Positions 46,871 to 54,590 of a stretch of 64,000 nucleotides of DNA are shown one piece after another (position 1 is the first letter of the stretch; each line of letters opens with the position of its first letter). The stretch comes from Paractinoplanes ferrugineus. Lineage in GTDB: Bacteria > Actinomycetota > Actinomycetes > Mycobacteriales > Micromonosporaceae. The notes under the pieces were generated by a model. That model was not told the DNA's origin. It saw nothing but the letters and a program-made list of their open reading frames with translations, and made no database searches. The stretch spans positions 425,444 through 489,443 of the forward strand of contig NZ_BOMM01000001.1 of the NCBI RefSeq assembly GCF_016862195.1, written 5' to 3'. The translations under genes were made by a program, and so were the position numbers.

Positions 46871-47332
46871 TCACACCTCGGGCGCCGCGGTTGCGCTCGG
46901 CCGGTTCCGCAGGTCCTGCACGTAGTCGTCGGGTGCCCCGGCCTTCTCGGCGGCGTTGGCGATCTCGGAGAGATACCAGGCCGTGGGCAGGCCACCCTCG
47001 TAACCGTCGTAGACGTACACCCAGGCGCTGAACTCGCCCTCGAGTGTCGAGACCCGAACGGTCAGCTTCTGATAGGCCCCGGCGGCCACGCCCTCGACCT
47101 CGTCGAGTTGCGCCGCGTCCCAGGGGTGCACATCGTAGAGCGACACGAAGACGCGGTCGCCCGGCGATTCGACAATCGTCGTGACCGCGCCCTCCCCGCC
47201 CATTTCCCCCTCACCGGCAAAGGTCAGGCGCCAGCCTTCTATCCACCCCACGCCCACCATGGGCGAGTGCGGACAGTAGGCCCGCATGCGGGCCGGGTCC
47301 AGGTTTGAGCCATACGCGGCGTAGTGACGCAC
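46871..47332 (-). CDS. Gamma-glutamylcyclotransferase-fold protein
   Basis: This 153-residue protein opens with AAYGSNLDPARM, the family's substrate loop (YGSNL), and has LYDVHPWDAAQLDEVEG with the expected catalytic-type Glu. A C-terminal WVYVYDG followed by WYLSEIANAAE completes it. Family enzymes release 5-oxoproline from gamma-glutamyl amines, including glutathione-derived ones. Actinomycetes use mycothiol, so the substrate differs. GTG start. Convergent with the GNAT gene and divergent from lpdA. Confidence 0.85.
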   Translation of the reverse strand: MRHYAAYGSNLDPARMRAYCPHSPMVGVGWIEGWRLTFAGEGEMGGEGAVTTIVESPGDRVFVSLYDVHPWDAAQLDEVEGVAAGAYQKLTVRVSTLEGEFSAWVYVYDGYEGGLPTAWYLSEIANAAEKAGAPDDYVQDLRNRPSATAAPEV

Positions 47333-47421
47333 GGCGACGACGATAGCCGGACTGGGCGGTGAGGGAGAATACAGGGAGTGCGTGTCGGCACAAGAAGCGA
47401 AGAGCCTGGAGGCAAACAGTC

Positions 47422-48822
47422 GTGAGCCGGATCGTGATCATCGGTGGTGGACCTGGCGGTTATGAGGCTGCCTTGGTCGCCGCGCAGCTCGGCGCGGAGG
47501 TCACCCTCGTCGAGGCGGACGGGCCGGGCGGCGCCTGCGTGCTCACCGACTGCGTGCCGTCCAAGACCTTCATCGCCAGTTCCGAGGTGATGACCGGCTA
47601 TCGGCACAACGAGCGGTTCGGCATCCGGTCGGCCGGGCTGGACGGCGTCGAGGTCGACGCGGTGGCGGTCAACGAGCGGGTCAAGAAGCTGGCGCTCGCC
47701 CAGTCCGGCGACATCCAGGCCAAGCTGATCAAGGCCGGGGTCGATGTGATCCACGGCCGGGCGCTGCTGGGCGAGGACACCCTCGGCCACACCCACCAGG
47801 TGCTGGTGCTGCCCGAGGGCGGCGAGATGTACTCGATCGAGGCGTCGACCGTGCTGCTGGCCACCGGGGCGACCCCGCGCGTGCTGGCCACCGCCAAGCC
47901 GGACGGTGAGCGCATCCTCGACTGGCGTCAGGTCTACGACCTCACCGAGCTGCCCGAGCACCTGATCGTCGTCGGTTCCGGCGTGACCGGCGCCGAGTTC
48001 GCGAGCGCCTATCTCGCGATGGGCACCAAGGTGACACTCGTCTCCAGCCGGGAACGGGTCATGCCGCACGAGGACGCCGACGCGGCGATGGCGATCGAGC
48101 GGGTGTTCCGCGACCGCGGCATGACGATCCTCAACCAGTCCCGGGCCGACTCGGTGGTCAACACCGGCAACGGCGTGCTGGTCACCCTCTCCGACGGACG
48201 TACGGTCGAGGGCTCGCACGCCCTCATGGCGGTCGGCGCCATCCCCAACACGGCCCAGCTGGGGCTGCGGGAGTACGGCGTGGACGTCGGCGACGGTGGC
48301 TACCTCACGGTCGACCGGGTCTCGCGCACCAACGTGCCCGGCATCTACGGGGCCGGTGACTGCACCGGTGTGCTGCCGCTGGCCAGTGTGGCCGCCATGC
48401 AGGGCCGGATCGCGATCTGGCACGCGATGGGCGAGGCGGTGGCGCCGCTGCGGCTGCGCACCGTCTCGGCGAACGTCTTCACCGACCCCGAGCTGGCCAC
48501 TGTCGGCGTCTCGCAGAACGAGGTCGATTCCGGCCGCACCCCGGCCCGCCAGGTGATGCTGCCGCTGACCGGCAACGCCCGGGCCAAGATGTCCGACCTG
48601 CGGGACGGTTTCGTCAAGCTGTTCTGCCGGCCGGCGACCGGTCAGATCATCGGTGGTGTGGTGGTGGCGCCCAAGGCGAGCGAGCTGATCCTGCCGATCA
48701 CGATGGCGATCGAGAACAACCTGACAGTGGACCAGCTGGCCCACACGATCACTATCTACCCGTCGTTGTCGGGGTCGATCGCCGAGGCGGCACGGCAGTT
48801 GATGCAGCACGAGCTTCAGTGA
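47422..48822 (+). CDS. lpdA: LpdA-type flavoprotein, NAD(P)H-quinone dehydrogenase
   Basis: This 466-residue flavoprotein disulfide-reductase-family member has FAD motif GGGPGGYEAA at residues 8-17 and NAD motif VVGSGVTGAEFASAY. Cys 39 and Cys 44 in CVLTDC match the C-x4-C redox pair. At the C-terminus, where lipoamide dehydrogenases have HPT with a catalytic His, it reads YPSLSGS, so a classical lipoamide activity is unlikely. This matches the mycobacterial LpdA group that reduces quinones. TGGAGG precedes GTG 47422. The 3' end overlaps the convergent dedA-like gene by 71 bp. Confidence 0.88.
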   Translation: MSRIVIIGGGPGGYEAALVAAQLGAEVTLVEADGPGGACVLTDCVPSKTFIASSEVMTGYRHNERFGIRSAGLDGVEVDAVAVNERVKKLALAQSGDIQAKLIKAGVDVIHGRALLGEDTLGHTHQVLVLPEGGEMYSIEASTVLLATGATPRVLATAKPDGERILDWRQVYDLTELPEHLIVVGSGVTGAEFASAYLAMGTKVTLVSSRERVMPHEDADAAMAIERVFRDRGMTILNQSRADSVVNTGNGVLVTLSDGRTVEGSHALMAVGAIPNTAQLGLREYGVDVGDGGYLTVDRVSRTNVPGIYGAGDCTGVLPLASVAAMQGRIAIWHAMGEAVAPLRLRTVSANVFTDPELATVGVSQNEVDSGRTPARQVMLPLTGNARAKMSDLRDGFVKLFCRPATGQIIGGVVVAPKASELILPITMAIENNLTVDQLAHTITIYPSLSGSIAEAARQLMQHELQ

Positions 48823-49498
48823 GGTCGGCGACGCCCACCTCCTGAGCCTCGGCGATGTCGGTCTCGATCTCCTTCTTGCCACCGAAGAGGGCGAGGATCC
48901 AGCCCGCCGTGCCGAAGACGACAGCGGCGGTGGCGGCGATCGCGAACAGCCGCCACGCCGACTGGGTGATCGCGGTGCCGCCGAGGTGGCCGACCAGACC
49001 GCCGTAACTCGCCCAGCTGAGCGCGGCGATCCCGTCCCAGAGCACGAAGAGTTTGATCGGGTAACCGGTGCGGCCGGCGTGGAAGCCGGCCGCCATCCGC
49101 CCGCCCGGCACGAACCGGCACAGCAGCAGCACGAGCGGGCCGGGCCGGCGCAGGCCGCGGGTGAAGCGGGCGGCCGCCTTGCGGGTCCGGGACTGCTCAC
49201 GCGGGGTGTCGTCGTGCCGCGGGGCGCACCGGGCGCGGAGGGCGGCGAGCCAGCCGCGGCCCACGTGGCCGGTGGTGCGGCCGAGCATGAAGGCGATGGT
49301 GTCGCCGGTGAACATGCCGAGCGCGCCGATCGCGACCACCAGGGTCAGGTTGAGGTTGCCGTAGACAGTGAGCGCGCCGGATGTGATCATGATCGCCTGG
49401 ACCGGGACGACCGGGACCAGCGCGTCGACGGTCAGGAAGCCGAACAGCGCCAGGTAGGCCCATACCGGGGTGGCCATCACGGTCAACAGTTCGGTCAT
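48752..49498 (-). CDS. DedA-family membrane protein
   Basis: This 248-residue protein has four to five hydrophobic helices and the DedA/SNARE-associated patterns ALVPVVPVQAIMITSGAL, GDTIAFMLGR and CRFVPGGRMAAGFHAG, followed by a basic-acidic cytosolic tail. DedA proteins flip undecaprenyl phosphate or other lipids. ATG 49498 is chosen over a GTG four codons upstream. The tail-coding part overlaps the end of lpdA by 71 bp. Confidence 0.9.
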   Translation of the reverse strand: MTELLTVMATPVWAYLALFGFLTVDALVPVVPVQAIMITSGALTVYGNLNLTLVVAIGALGMFTGDTIAFMLGRTTGHVGRGWLAALRARCAPRHDDTPREQSRTRKAAARFTRGLRRPGPLVLLLCRFVPGGRMAAGFHAGRTGYPIKLFVLWDGIAALSWASYGGLVGHLGGTAITQSAWRLFAIAATAAVVFGTAGWILALFGGKKEIETDIAEAQEVGVADLTEARAASTAVPPRRSTPTTTGR

Positions 49499-49864
49499 CG
49501 CTCCGGCCACCTCACAGCTTCAGGGCTCACGACATTGTCAGTGGGCGTACCTGAGAATGTGCTGTGCTCCAGCATGCGCCCTGATCAGGGCCCCGTAAGG
49601 GTGATACCTGACACGGTATTGTCGCCGCCGCCGGCGCGATCCGAGAGCGGTCCGCGCCGGTTATTTCTCTTTATTTCATGCCAGCTCGTCCAGGAGGTTT
49701 TTCGCACGAGCCCCACCGGCGTACGGTGAGATTGCCGGATACACCGGGTCCCCCGTTCTCGGTGTGATCGGCCCCGGGCCGTCGGTAGGTCCCGTACCGA
49801 CGGCCCGACCCTGGTTCGTTTCCTTCGTTACGCGCGCGCAATGAGCCGACCGTAGATTCCTCGC
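49499..49864. promoter_or_regulatory. 366-bp leader with palindrome and hairpin before the ATP-grasp operon
   Basis: No gene is seen. GCCCTGATCAGGGC at 49578-49591 is a perfect 14-bp palindrome, a possible operator. CCGGCGCG (49628-49635) pairs with CGCGCCGG (49650-49657), with a nested CCG/CGG pair. It is followed by an unusually T-rich stretch (49658-49676), so it resembles an intrinsic terminator reading toward the ATP-grasp gene. If the operon promoter lies upstream, this would be an attenuator; if downstream, it insulates the operon. Confidence 0.45.
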
Positions 49865-51439
49865 ATGGCGGATCTTTTCGAGGAGTACCGCCTCGGCCCC
49901 GGCTGGGACGAGATGTTCAGCGAGCCAGGCATGCCCCGCGAGACCTACGAGGCCCTGCACGCGACACTCCAGCCCCTGTCCAGCGCCGAGCTGGGCATTC
50001 GCGCCGAGGTGCTGGCCCGGGCATTCCTCGACCAGGGCATCACGTTCGCCCTCAAGGGGGTGGAACGGCCGTTCCCGCTCGACATCGTGCCGCGCATCAT
50101 CGCGGCCGCCGAGTGGCGGCAGGTCGAACGCGGCGTGGCCCAGCGCATCCGGGCGCTCGAGGCGTTCCTGGCCGACGTCTACGGCGCCGGTCAGGTGCTC
50201 GCCGACGGCGTGGTGCCCCGGCGGATCATCGCCACCAGCGCGCACTTCCTGCGCGCGGCTGCCGGCATCAACCCGCCCAACGGGGTCCGCATCCACGTCG
50301 CCGGGGTCGACCTGATCCGCGACGAGCAGGGCATGTTCCGGGTGCTGGAAGACAACGTGCGCATCCCGTCCGGGGTGAGTTACGTGATGGAGAACCGCCG
50401 GGCGATGGCCCAGGTGCTGCCCGAGGTGTTCGCGGCCAGCCGCATCCTGCCGGTCGAGAGCTATCCGGCGATGCTGCTGCGGGCGTTGCGGGCGGCCGCG
50501 CCGGTCGGGGTCAACGATCCGACCGTGGTGGTGCTCAGCCCCGGCGTCTACAACTCGGCCTACTTCGAGCACGCGCTGATCGCCCGGGAGATGGGGGTCG
50601 AGCTGGTCGAGGGGCGTGACCTGGTCTGCGTCGGCAACGACGTGGCCATGCGCACCACGGCCGGCGAGCAGCGGGTCGACGTGATCTACCGCCGGATCGA
50701 CGACGACTTCCTCGATCCGGTGCACTTCCGGGCCGACTCGGTGATCGGGGTGGCGGGCCTGATCAACGCGGCTCGGGCGGGGCGGGTCACGATCGCCAAC
50801 GCGGTCGGCAACGGCGTCGCCGACGACAAGCTGCTCTACACGTACGTTCCGGATCTGATCCGTTACTACCTCAACGAGGAGCCGCTCCTGCCGAACGTCG
50901 ACACCTACCGCCTCGACGATCCAGGAGTTCTCGACGACGTGCTGCCCCGGCTCGACCAGCTGGTGCTGAAGCCGGTCGACGGGGCCGGCGGGGCGGGCAT
51001 CGTGATCGGCTCGCAGGCGTCGTCGGTGGAGTTGCACGACGTACGCGAGAAGATCCTGGCCAATCCGCGCGGCTGGGTCGCCCAGCGCGAGGTGAAGCTG
51101 TCGATGGTGCCGACGCTCATCGGGAACCGGTTGCGGGGACGGCACGTCGACCTGCGGCCGTTCGCGGTGAACGACGGCGAGAAGATCTGGGTGCTGCCCG
51201 GTGGCCTGACCCGGGTGGCGCTGCCCGAGGGCGCGCTCGTGGTCAACTCCAGCCAGGGCGGTGGCTCCAAGGACACCTGGGTGCTGGCCTCGCCCGACGA
51301 CCTGACCCCGTTCGAGGTGCCGCACCTGCCGGCCGCGCCGGAGCCACTGCCGGCGGCCGCCTCGCCGGATCTGGGCCCGGGCGCGTCCGGTGGCGAGGAA
51401 CAGGAGCAACAACAGCAACAGGGGAGGCTGTCGTGCTGA
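49865..51439 (+). CDS. Circularly permuted ATP-grasp type 2 protein
   Basis: This 524-residue protein matches the circularly permuted ATP-grasp family, with WDEMFSEPGMPRETYEAL, FRVLEDNVRIPSGVSYVMEN, DPVHFRADSVIGVAGL, VLKPVDGAGGAGIVIG, WVAQREVKLSMVPT and RPFAVNDGEKIWVLPGGLTR. ATP-grasp ligases activate carboxylates for amide bonds. Published comparative work places this family with alpha-E and transglutaminase genes as a predicted peptide-modifying system, still uncharacterised. The tail is Pro/Ala- then Gln-rich (QEQQQQQGRLSC) and its codons contain the ribosome site of the next gene. It overlaps that gene by 7 bp. Confidence 0.92.
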   Translation: MADLFEEYRLGPGWDEMFSEPGMPRETYEALHATLQPLSSAELGIRAEVLARAFLDQGITFALKGVERPFPLDIVPRIIAAAEWRQVERGVAQRIRALEAFLADVYGAGQVLADGVVPRRIIATSAHFLRAAAGINPPNGVRIHVAGVDLIRDEQGMFRVLEDNVRIPSGVSYVMENRRAMAQVLPEVFAASRILPVESYPAMLLRALRAAAPVGVNDPTVVVLSPGVYNSAYFEHALIAREMGVELVEGRDLVCVGNDVAMRTTAGEQRVDVIYRRIDDDFLDPVHFRADSVIGVAGLINAARAGRVTIANAVGNGVADDKLLYTYVPDLIRYYLNEEPLLPNVDTYRLDDPGVLDDVLPRLDQLVLKPVDGAGGAGIVIGSQASSVELHDVREKILANPRGWVAQREVKLSMVPTLIGNRLRGRHVDLRPFAVNDGEKIWVLPGGLTRVALPEGALVVNSSQGGGSKDTWVLASPDDLTPFEVPHLPAAPEPLPAAASPDLGPGASGGEEQEQQQQQGRLSC

Positions 51440-52371
51440 GCCGGATAGCCGAGTCGCTCTACTGGATCGGGCGCTACGTCGAACGGGCCGAGGACACCGC
51501 CCGCATCCTCGACGTGCACCTGCAGCGGATGCTCGCCGACCCGTGGACCAGGGAGGACGCGGCCTGCCGGTCGTTGCTGGCGGTGATGGGCATGCCGACC
51601 ACCGACGGCCCGTTCACCTCGGCCCGGGTGGTCGGTCTGCTCGGCCTGGACGACCGCAATCCCTCCTCGGTGGTGGGTGCGCTCGCCGCCGCCCGGGAGA
51701 ACGCCCGCGGCTCCCGCGAGACCGTCTCCTCGGAGATGTGGGAATGCCTCAACTCGACCTGGCACGGCCTGCCCAACGCCCGCCGCCGGGTCGAGCAGCA
51801 GGGGGTGCACGCGTTCTTCCGGTGGGTGCGGGAACGCTGCGCGGTGATGGCCGGGCTCACCGACGCGACCATGAGTCGCGACGAGGGCTGGCTGTTCCTG
51901 GTGCTGGGCCGCAGCGTGGAGCGGGTCGACATGACCGCGCGGCTGCTGCGCACCCACGAGCGGGCCGGTGGCAGCATTCCCTCCTGGATGACGCTGTTGC
52001 GGTCGAGCGGGGCGTGGGAGACCTTCTTGCGGACGTACCGGGGCGCGCTCGACGACCGGCACGCGGCGGAGTTCCTGCTGCTCGACCGCCTTTTCCCGCG
52101 GTCGGTGTTCGCGGCCCTGTCCACCGCCGAGAGCTGCCTGTCCGATCTGGAGCCCGACCCGGGCCGGGCCGGCGTGGCCACCGACGCGCAACGGATCGTC
52201 GGCCGGGCCCGCACCAACCTCGAGTTCCGTGGTGCCGACGAACTGATCGGCGACCTGTCACCGGTGCTGGCCAGCCTGGAGAAGACGTGTTCCCAGGTCA
52301 ACGCCGCGGTCTCCAGGCGCTATTTCCGGCAGACGACCGCGGTCAACTGGGTGCGAGGAGCTGTGGCATGA
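51433..52371 (+). CDS. Alpha-E (DUF403) domain protein
   Basis: This 312-residue, largely helical protein begins with the family hallmark MLSRIAESLYWIGRYVERAE, then NPSSVVGALAAARENARGSRE, RVDMTARLLR and LEFRGADELIGDL. Alpha-E proteins always travel with permuted ATP-grasp and transglutaminase genes; their biochemistry is unknown. GTG 51433 overlaps the ATP-grasp stop. GAGGAG at the 3' end (about 52354-52359) lies 8 bp before another ATG at 52368, which overlaps the stop of this gene in ATGA. Confidence 0.93.
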   Translation: MLSRIAESLYWIGRYVERAEDTARILDVHLQRMLADPWTREDAACRSLLAVMGMPTTDGPFTSARVVGLLGLDDRNPSSVVGALAAARENARGSRETVSSEMWECLNSTWHGLPNARRRVEQQGVHAFFRWVRERCAVMAGLTDATMSRDEGWLFLVLGRSVERVDMTARLLRTHERAGGSIPSWMTLLRSSGAWETFLRTYRGALDDRHAAEFLLLDRLFPRSVFAALSTAESCLSDLEPDPGRAGVATDAQRIVGRARTNLEFRGADELIGDLSPVLASLEKTCSQVNAAVSRRYFRQTTAVNWVRGAVA

Positions 52372-52460
52372 CCGCCTGCACCGAGCGGCACTGCCGGGAG
52401 TTGCCCTGCCCGGCCGCGGGCGAGGGCCAGAAGGGCATGCTTGAGGAGGGCACGGCATGA
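52368..52460 (+). CDS. 30-residue Cys-spaced peptide ORF inside the ATP-grasp/transglutaminase operon
   Basis: This short ORF begins in the ATGA that ends the alpha-E gene and ends in the ATGA that starts the transglutaminase gene, filling the gap exactly. GAGGAG lies 8 bp before its ATG. The peptide starts MTACTERHCRELPC, with Cys at 4, 9 and 14 (C-x4-C-x4-C), and is followed by a Gly/Ala/Glu-rich half with Gln 21 and Lys 22. GC content by codon position is about 67, 60 and 93 per cent, as in true genes here. It may be a substrate of the neighbouring ligase and transglutaminase, or only a coupling leader. I know of no named family. Confidence 0.6.
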   Translation: MTACTERHCRELPCPAAGEGQKGMLEEGTA

Positions 52461-53308
52461 CCGTCGACTCGTGGCGGCTGCGGATTCAGCACAAGACCGG
52501 CTACAACTACGCCGGGCTGGCCTCGTCGTCCTACAACGAGGCCCGCATGTGGCCGCGCAACGAGGCCCGGCAGGCGGTGCTCGACGCCCGGGTGGAGGTG
52601 TGGCCACCGGCCCGCACCTACCGCTACGAGGATTACTGGGGCACCGTCGTCACGGCGTTCGACGTGCACGCGCCGCACGAGGCGCTCACCGTGACCGCCA
52701 CCTCGACGGTGGAGACGCTGCCGCCCGGCGACCTGCTCGAGACCGGCTTCGCGTGGGACGGCCTCAGCCCGCACGTCGACCGCTGGTACGAACTGCTCCT
52801 GCCGACCAAGCGCACCGGCCTCGACGACGAGCTGCGGAGCGTCTCCGCCGACATCAAGGCCGCGCACGCCACCCCGCACGCCGCGGCCCTGGCGGTCTGC
52901 GAGTTCGTGCGGGGCGAGGTCACCTATCAGCCCGGGGCGACCGGCGTGCAGAGCGACGCGTTGCACGCCTGGGCCCAGCGCAAAGGTGTCTGCCAGGACA
53001 TCAGCCATCTCACCGTGGCCATACTGCGCGAGATGGGCATGCCGGCCCGCTACGTCTCGGGCTATCTGCACCCGTCCCCGTCGGCCGGGATCGGTGACTC
53101 GATAGTCGGTCAGAGCCACGCCTGGGTCGAGTGGTGGGTGGGCCGGTGGACCGCGTTCGACCCGACGAACGGCGTACCGGTGGGGGAGCGGCACGTCGTG
53201 GTCGGCCGGGGTCGCGAATACGGCGACGTGTCCCCCCTCAAGGGTGTCTACGCCGGACCGAAGAGCACCGGACAGGGCGTTGAGGTGACCATCACTCGCC
53301 TACGCTGA
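52457..53308 (+). CDS. Transglutaminase-family protein with N-terminal beta domain
   Basis: This 283-residue cytosolic protein has a bacterial-transglutaminase-like N-terminal domain (RLRIQHKTGYNYAG, SSYNEARMWPRNEARQ) and a papain-like transglutaminase core. The triad is visible as Cys 179 in KGVCQDISH, His 221 in SHAWVEWWV and Asp 235 in FDPTNG. Such proteins cleave or cross-link Gln/Lys isopeptide bonds. ATG 52457 has GAGGAGGG about 7 bp upstream and shares ATGA with the 30-codon ORF. With the ATP-grasp and alpha-E proteins it forms the predicted peptide-modification trio. Confidence 0.93.
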   Translation: MTVDSWRLRIQHKTGYNYAGLASSSYNEARMWPRNEARQAVLDARVEVWPPARTYRYEDYWGTVVTAFDVHAPHEALTVTATSTVETLPPGDLLETGFAWDGLSPHVDRWYELLLPTKRTGLDDELRSVSADIKAAHATPHAAALAVCEFVRGEVTYQPGATGVQSDALHAWAQRKGVCQDISHLTVAILREMGMPARYVSGYLHPSPSAGIGDSIVGQSHAWVEWWVGRWTAFDPTNGVPVGERHVVVGRGREYGDVSPLKGVYAGPKSTGQGVEVTITRLR

Positions 53309-53313
53309 GCGTC

Positions 53314-53862
53314 GTGCCCGCACTGATTTCGCCCACCGTCGACGTGCACGCCTCCTATCTGCGCGCCATGGCGGAGCACGTCGCCGAGGGTCGGGGGCGG
53401 CCGGGTGACGGCAGCAACGTGGGGCAGTACATCCGCCAGTTCGGCCGGGTGTGGGCGGAGCCGGCCGAGTTCCGGCGGTTCGTCGACGGCCTGCTCGCGC
53501 AGGCGGCGGCGGACACGGTTCGCCCGGCGACCTACGTGCCGACCACGACGCTGTGGTGGGTCGACGGCGACGAATACCTCGGCCGGCTGGGCATCCGGCA
53601 CCGGCTGGCGCCGGGCCGGATGGGGGAGCGCAACGGTCACATCGGTTATGACGTACGCCCGTCGGCCCGCCGTAAGGGCCACGCGACCGCCATGCTCGCC
53701 GCGTCACTGCCGATCGCGGCCGCTCTCGGGTTGCCGAAGGTCCTGCTCACTTGCGACGACACGAACGAGGCCTCGCGCCGGACCATCGAGCGCAACGGGG
53801 GCGTGCGGCACGACCGGATGGACGAGAAGCTCCGATATTGGATCTTGACGTCGCCAAGTTAA
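53314..53862 (+). CDS. GNAT-family N-acetyltransferase
   Basis: This 182-residue protein has the GNAT fold, with TTTLWWVDGDEYLGRLGIRH, the acetyl-CoA loop YDVRPSARRKGHATAML, and TCDDTNEASRRTIERNGG. It starts with GTG 5 bp after the transglutaminase stop and is probably the last gene of that operon. GNAT-fold enzymes have been predicted as acyl or peptide ligases in similar operons, so it may modify the same substrate; plain small-molecule acetylation is also possible. Confidence 0.88.
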   Translation: MPALISPTVDVHASYLRAMAEHVAEGRGRPGDGSNVGQYIRQFGRVWAEPAEFRRFVDGLLAQAAADTVRPATYVPTTTLWWVDGDEYLGRLGIRHRLAPGRMGERNGHIGYDVRPSARRKGHATAMLAASLPIAAALGLPKVLLTCDDTNEASRRTIERNGGVRHDRMDEKLRYWILTSPS

Positions 53863-53871
53863 GCTTCGGCA

Positions 53872-54498
53872 ATGGCTTATCACCACGGTGACCTGCGCCG
53901 GACCCTGCTGCAGGCGGCCGGCGAGGCGATCACCGAGCAGGGGGTGGCCGCCCTGAGCATGCGTGACCTGGCCCGCCGCGCCGGCGTCTCGCACGCGGCT
54001 CCGACCCACCACTTCGGAGACAAGGCGGGGCTGCTCACCGCGTTCGCCACCGCCGGGTTCGAGCAACTGGCCAAGGCCCTCGCCACGTCGCGGCTGGCCA
54101 GCAACAGCTTCATCGAGCTGGGCGTGACCTACATCCGGTTCGCCACCACCGAGCGGGCGCTGTTCGAGGTCATGTTCCGGACCGACCTCTACCACGCCGA
54201 CGACCCCGCGCTGCTTGCCGCGCGGGCCCAGGCGGCCGACGCGCTCTACGCCGCCGTCTCCGACCTGCCCGGCGGCCTGCTCGCCCAGGACGGGGCCGAC
54301 GGCCCGGCCCGGCCGGCGCGTCCCGGCACCGCCGCGGCCGCGTCACCCGAGGTGCGCCGGGCCGGCCTGGCCGCCTGGTCGATGGCGCACGGCTTCGCCA
54401 CGCTGTGGTTGACCGGTGCCTTCCCCGACCGCGACGTCGACCCCGCCGAGGCGGCCCGGATGCTGTTCGCCGAGCTGTCCCGCGACTTCGCCCCCTGA
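53872..54498 (+). CDS. TetR/AcrR-family regulator
   Basis: This 208-residue protein has an N-terminal HTH (LLQAAGEAITEQGVAALSMRDLARRAGVSHAAPTHHF) and a TetR C-terminal ligand domain with the family's ERALFEVMFRTDLY and AAWSMAHGFATLWL segments. It starts 9 bp after the GNAT gene, so it may be cotranscribed with it. Possible targets are itself, the operon upstream or the convergent accA; no operator palindrome is clear. Confidence 0.92.
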   Translation: MAYHHGDLRRTLLQAAGEAITEQGVAALSMRDLARRAGVSHAAPTHHFGDKAGLLTAFATAGFEQLAKALATSRLASNSFIELGVTYIRFATTERALFEVMFRTDLYHADDPALLAARAQAADALYAAVSDLPGGLLAQDGADGPARPARPGTAAAASPEVRRAGLAAWSMAHGFATLWLTGAFPDRDVDPAEAARMLFAELSRDFAP

Positions 54499-54520
54499 CA
54501 CCGCCGCTGACTTCGCCCTC

Positions 54521-54559
54521 GGACAGCGGCCCCGGACACCGGCCCCGGACAGCGGCCCG
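54521..54559. repeat. Three tandem 13-bp repeats between the TetR and accA genes
   Basis: GGACAGCGGCCCC, GGACACCGGCCCC and GGACAGCGGCCCG follow one another directly, differing at one or two bases. They sit in the 92-bp gap between convergent stops. They can fold weakly but have no T tract, so they do not make a good terminator. Confidence 0.7.
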
Positions 54560-54590
54560 ATCGACGCCCAGAGGCAGTCGACGCCCCGGG

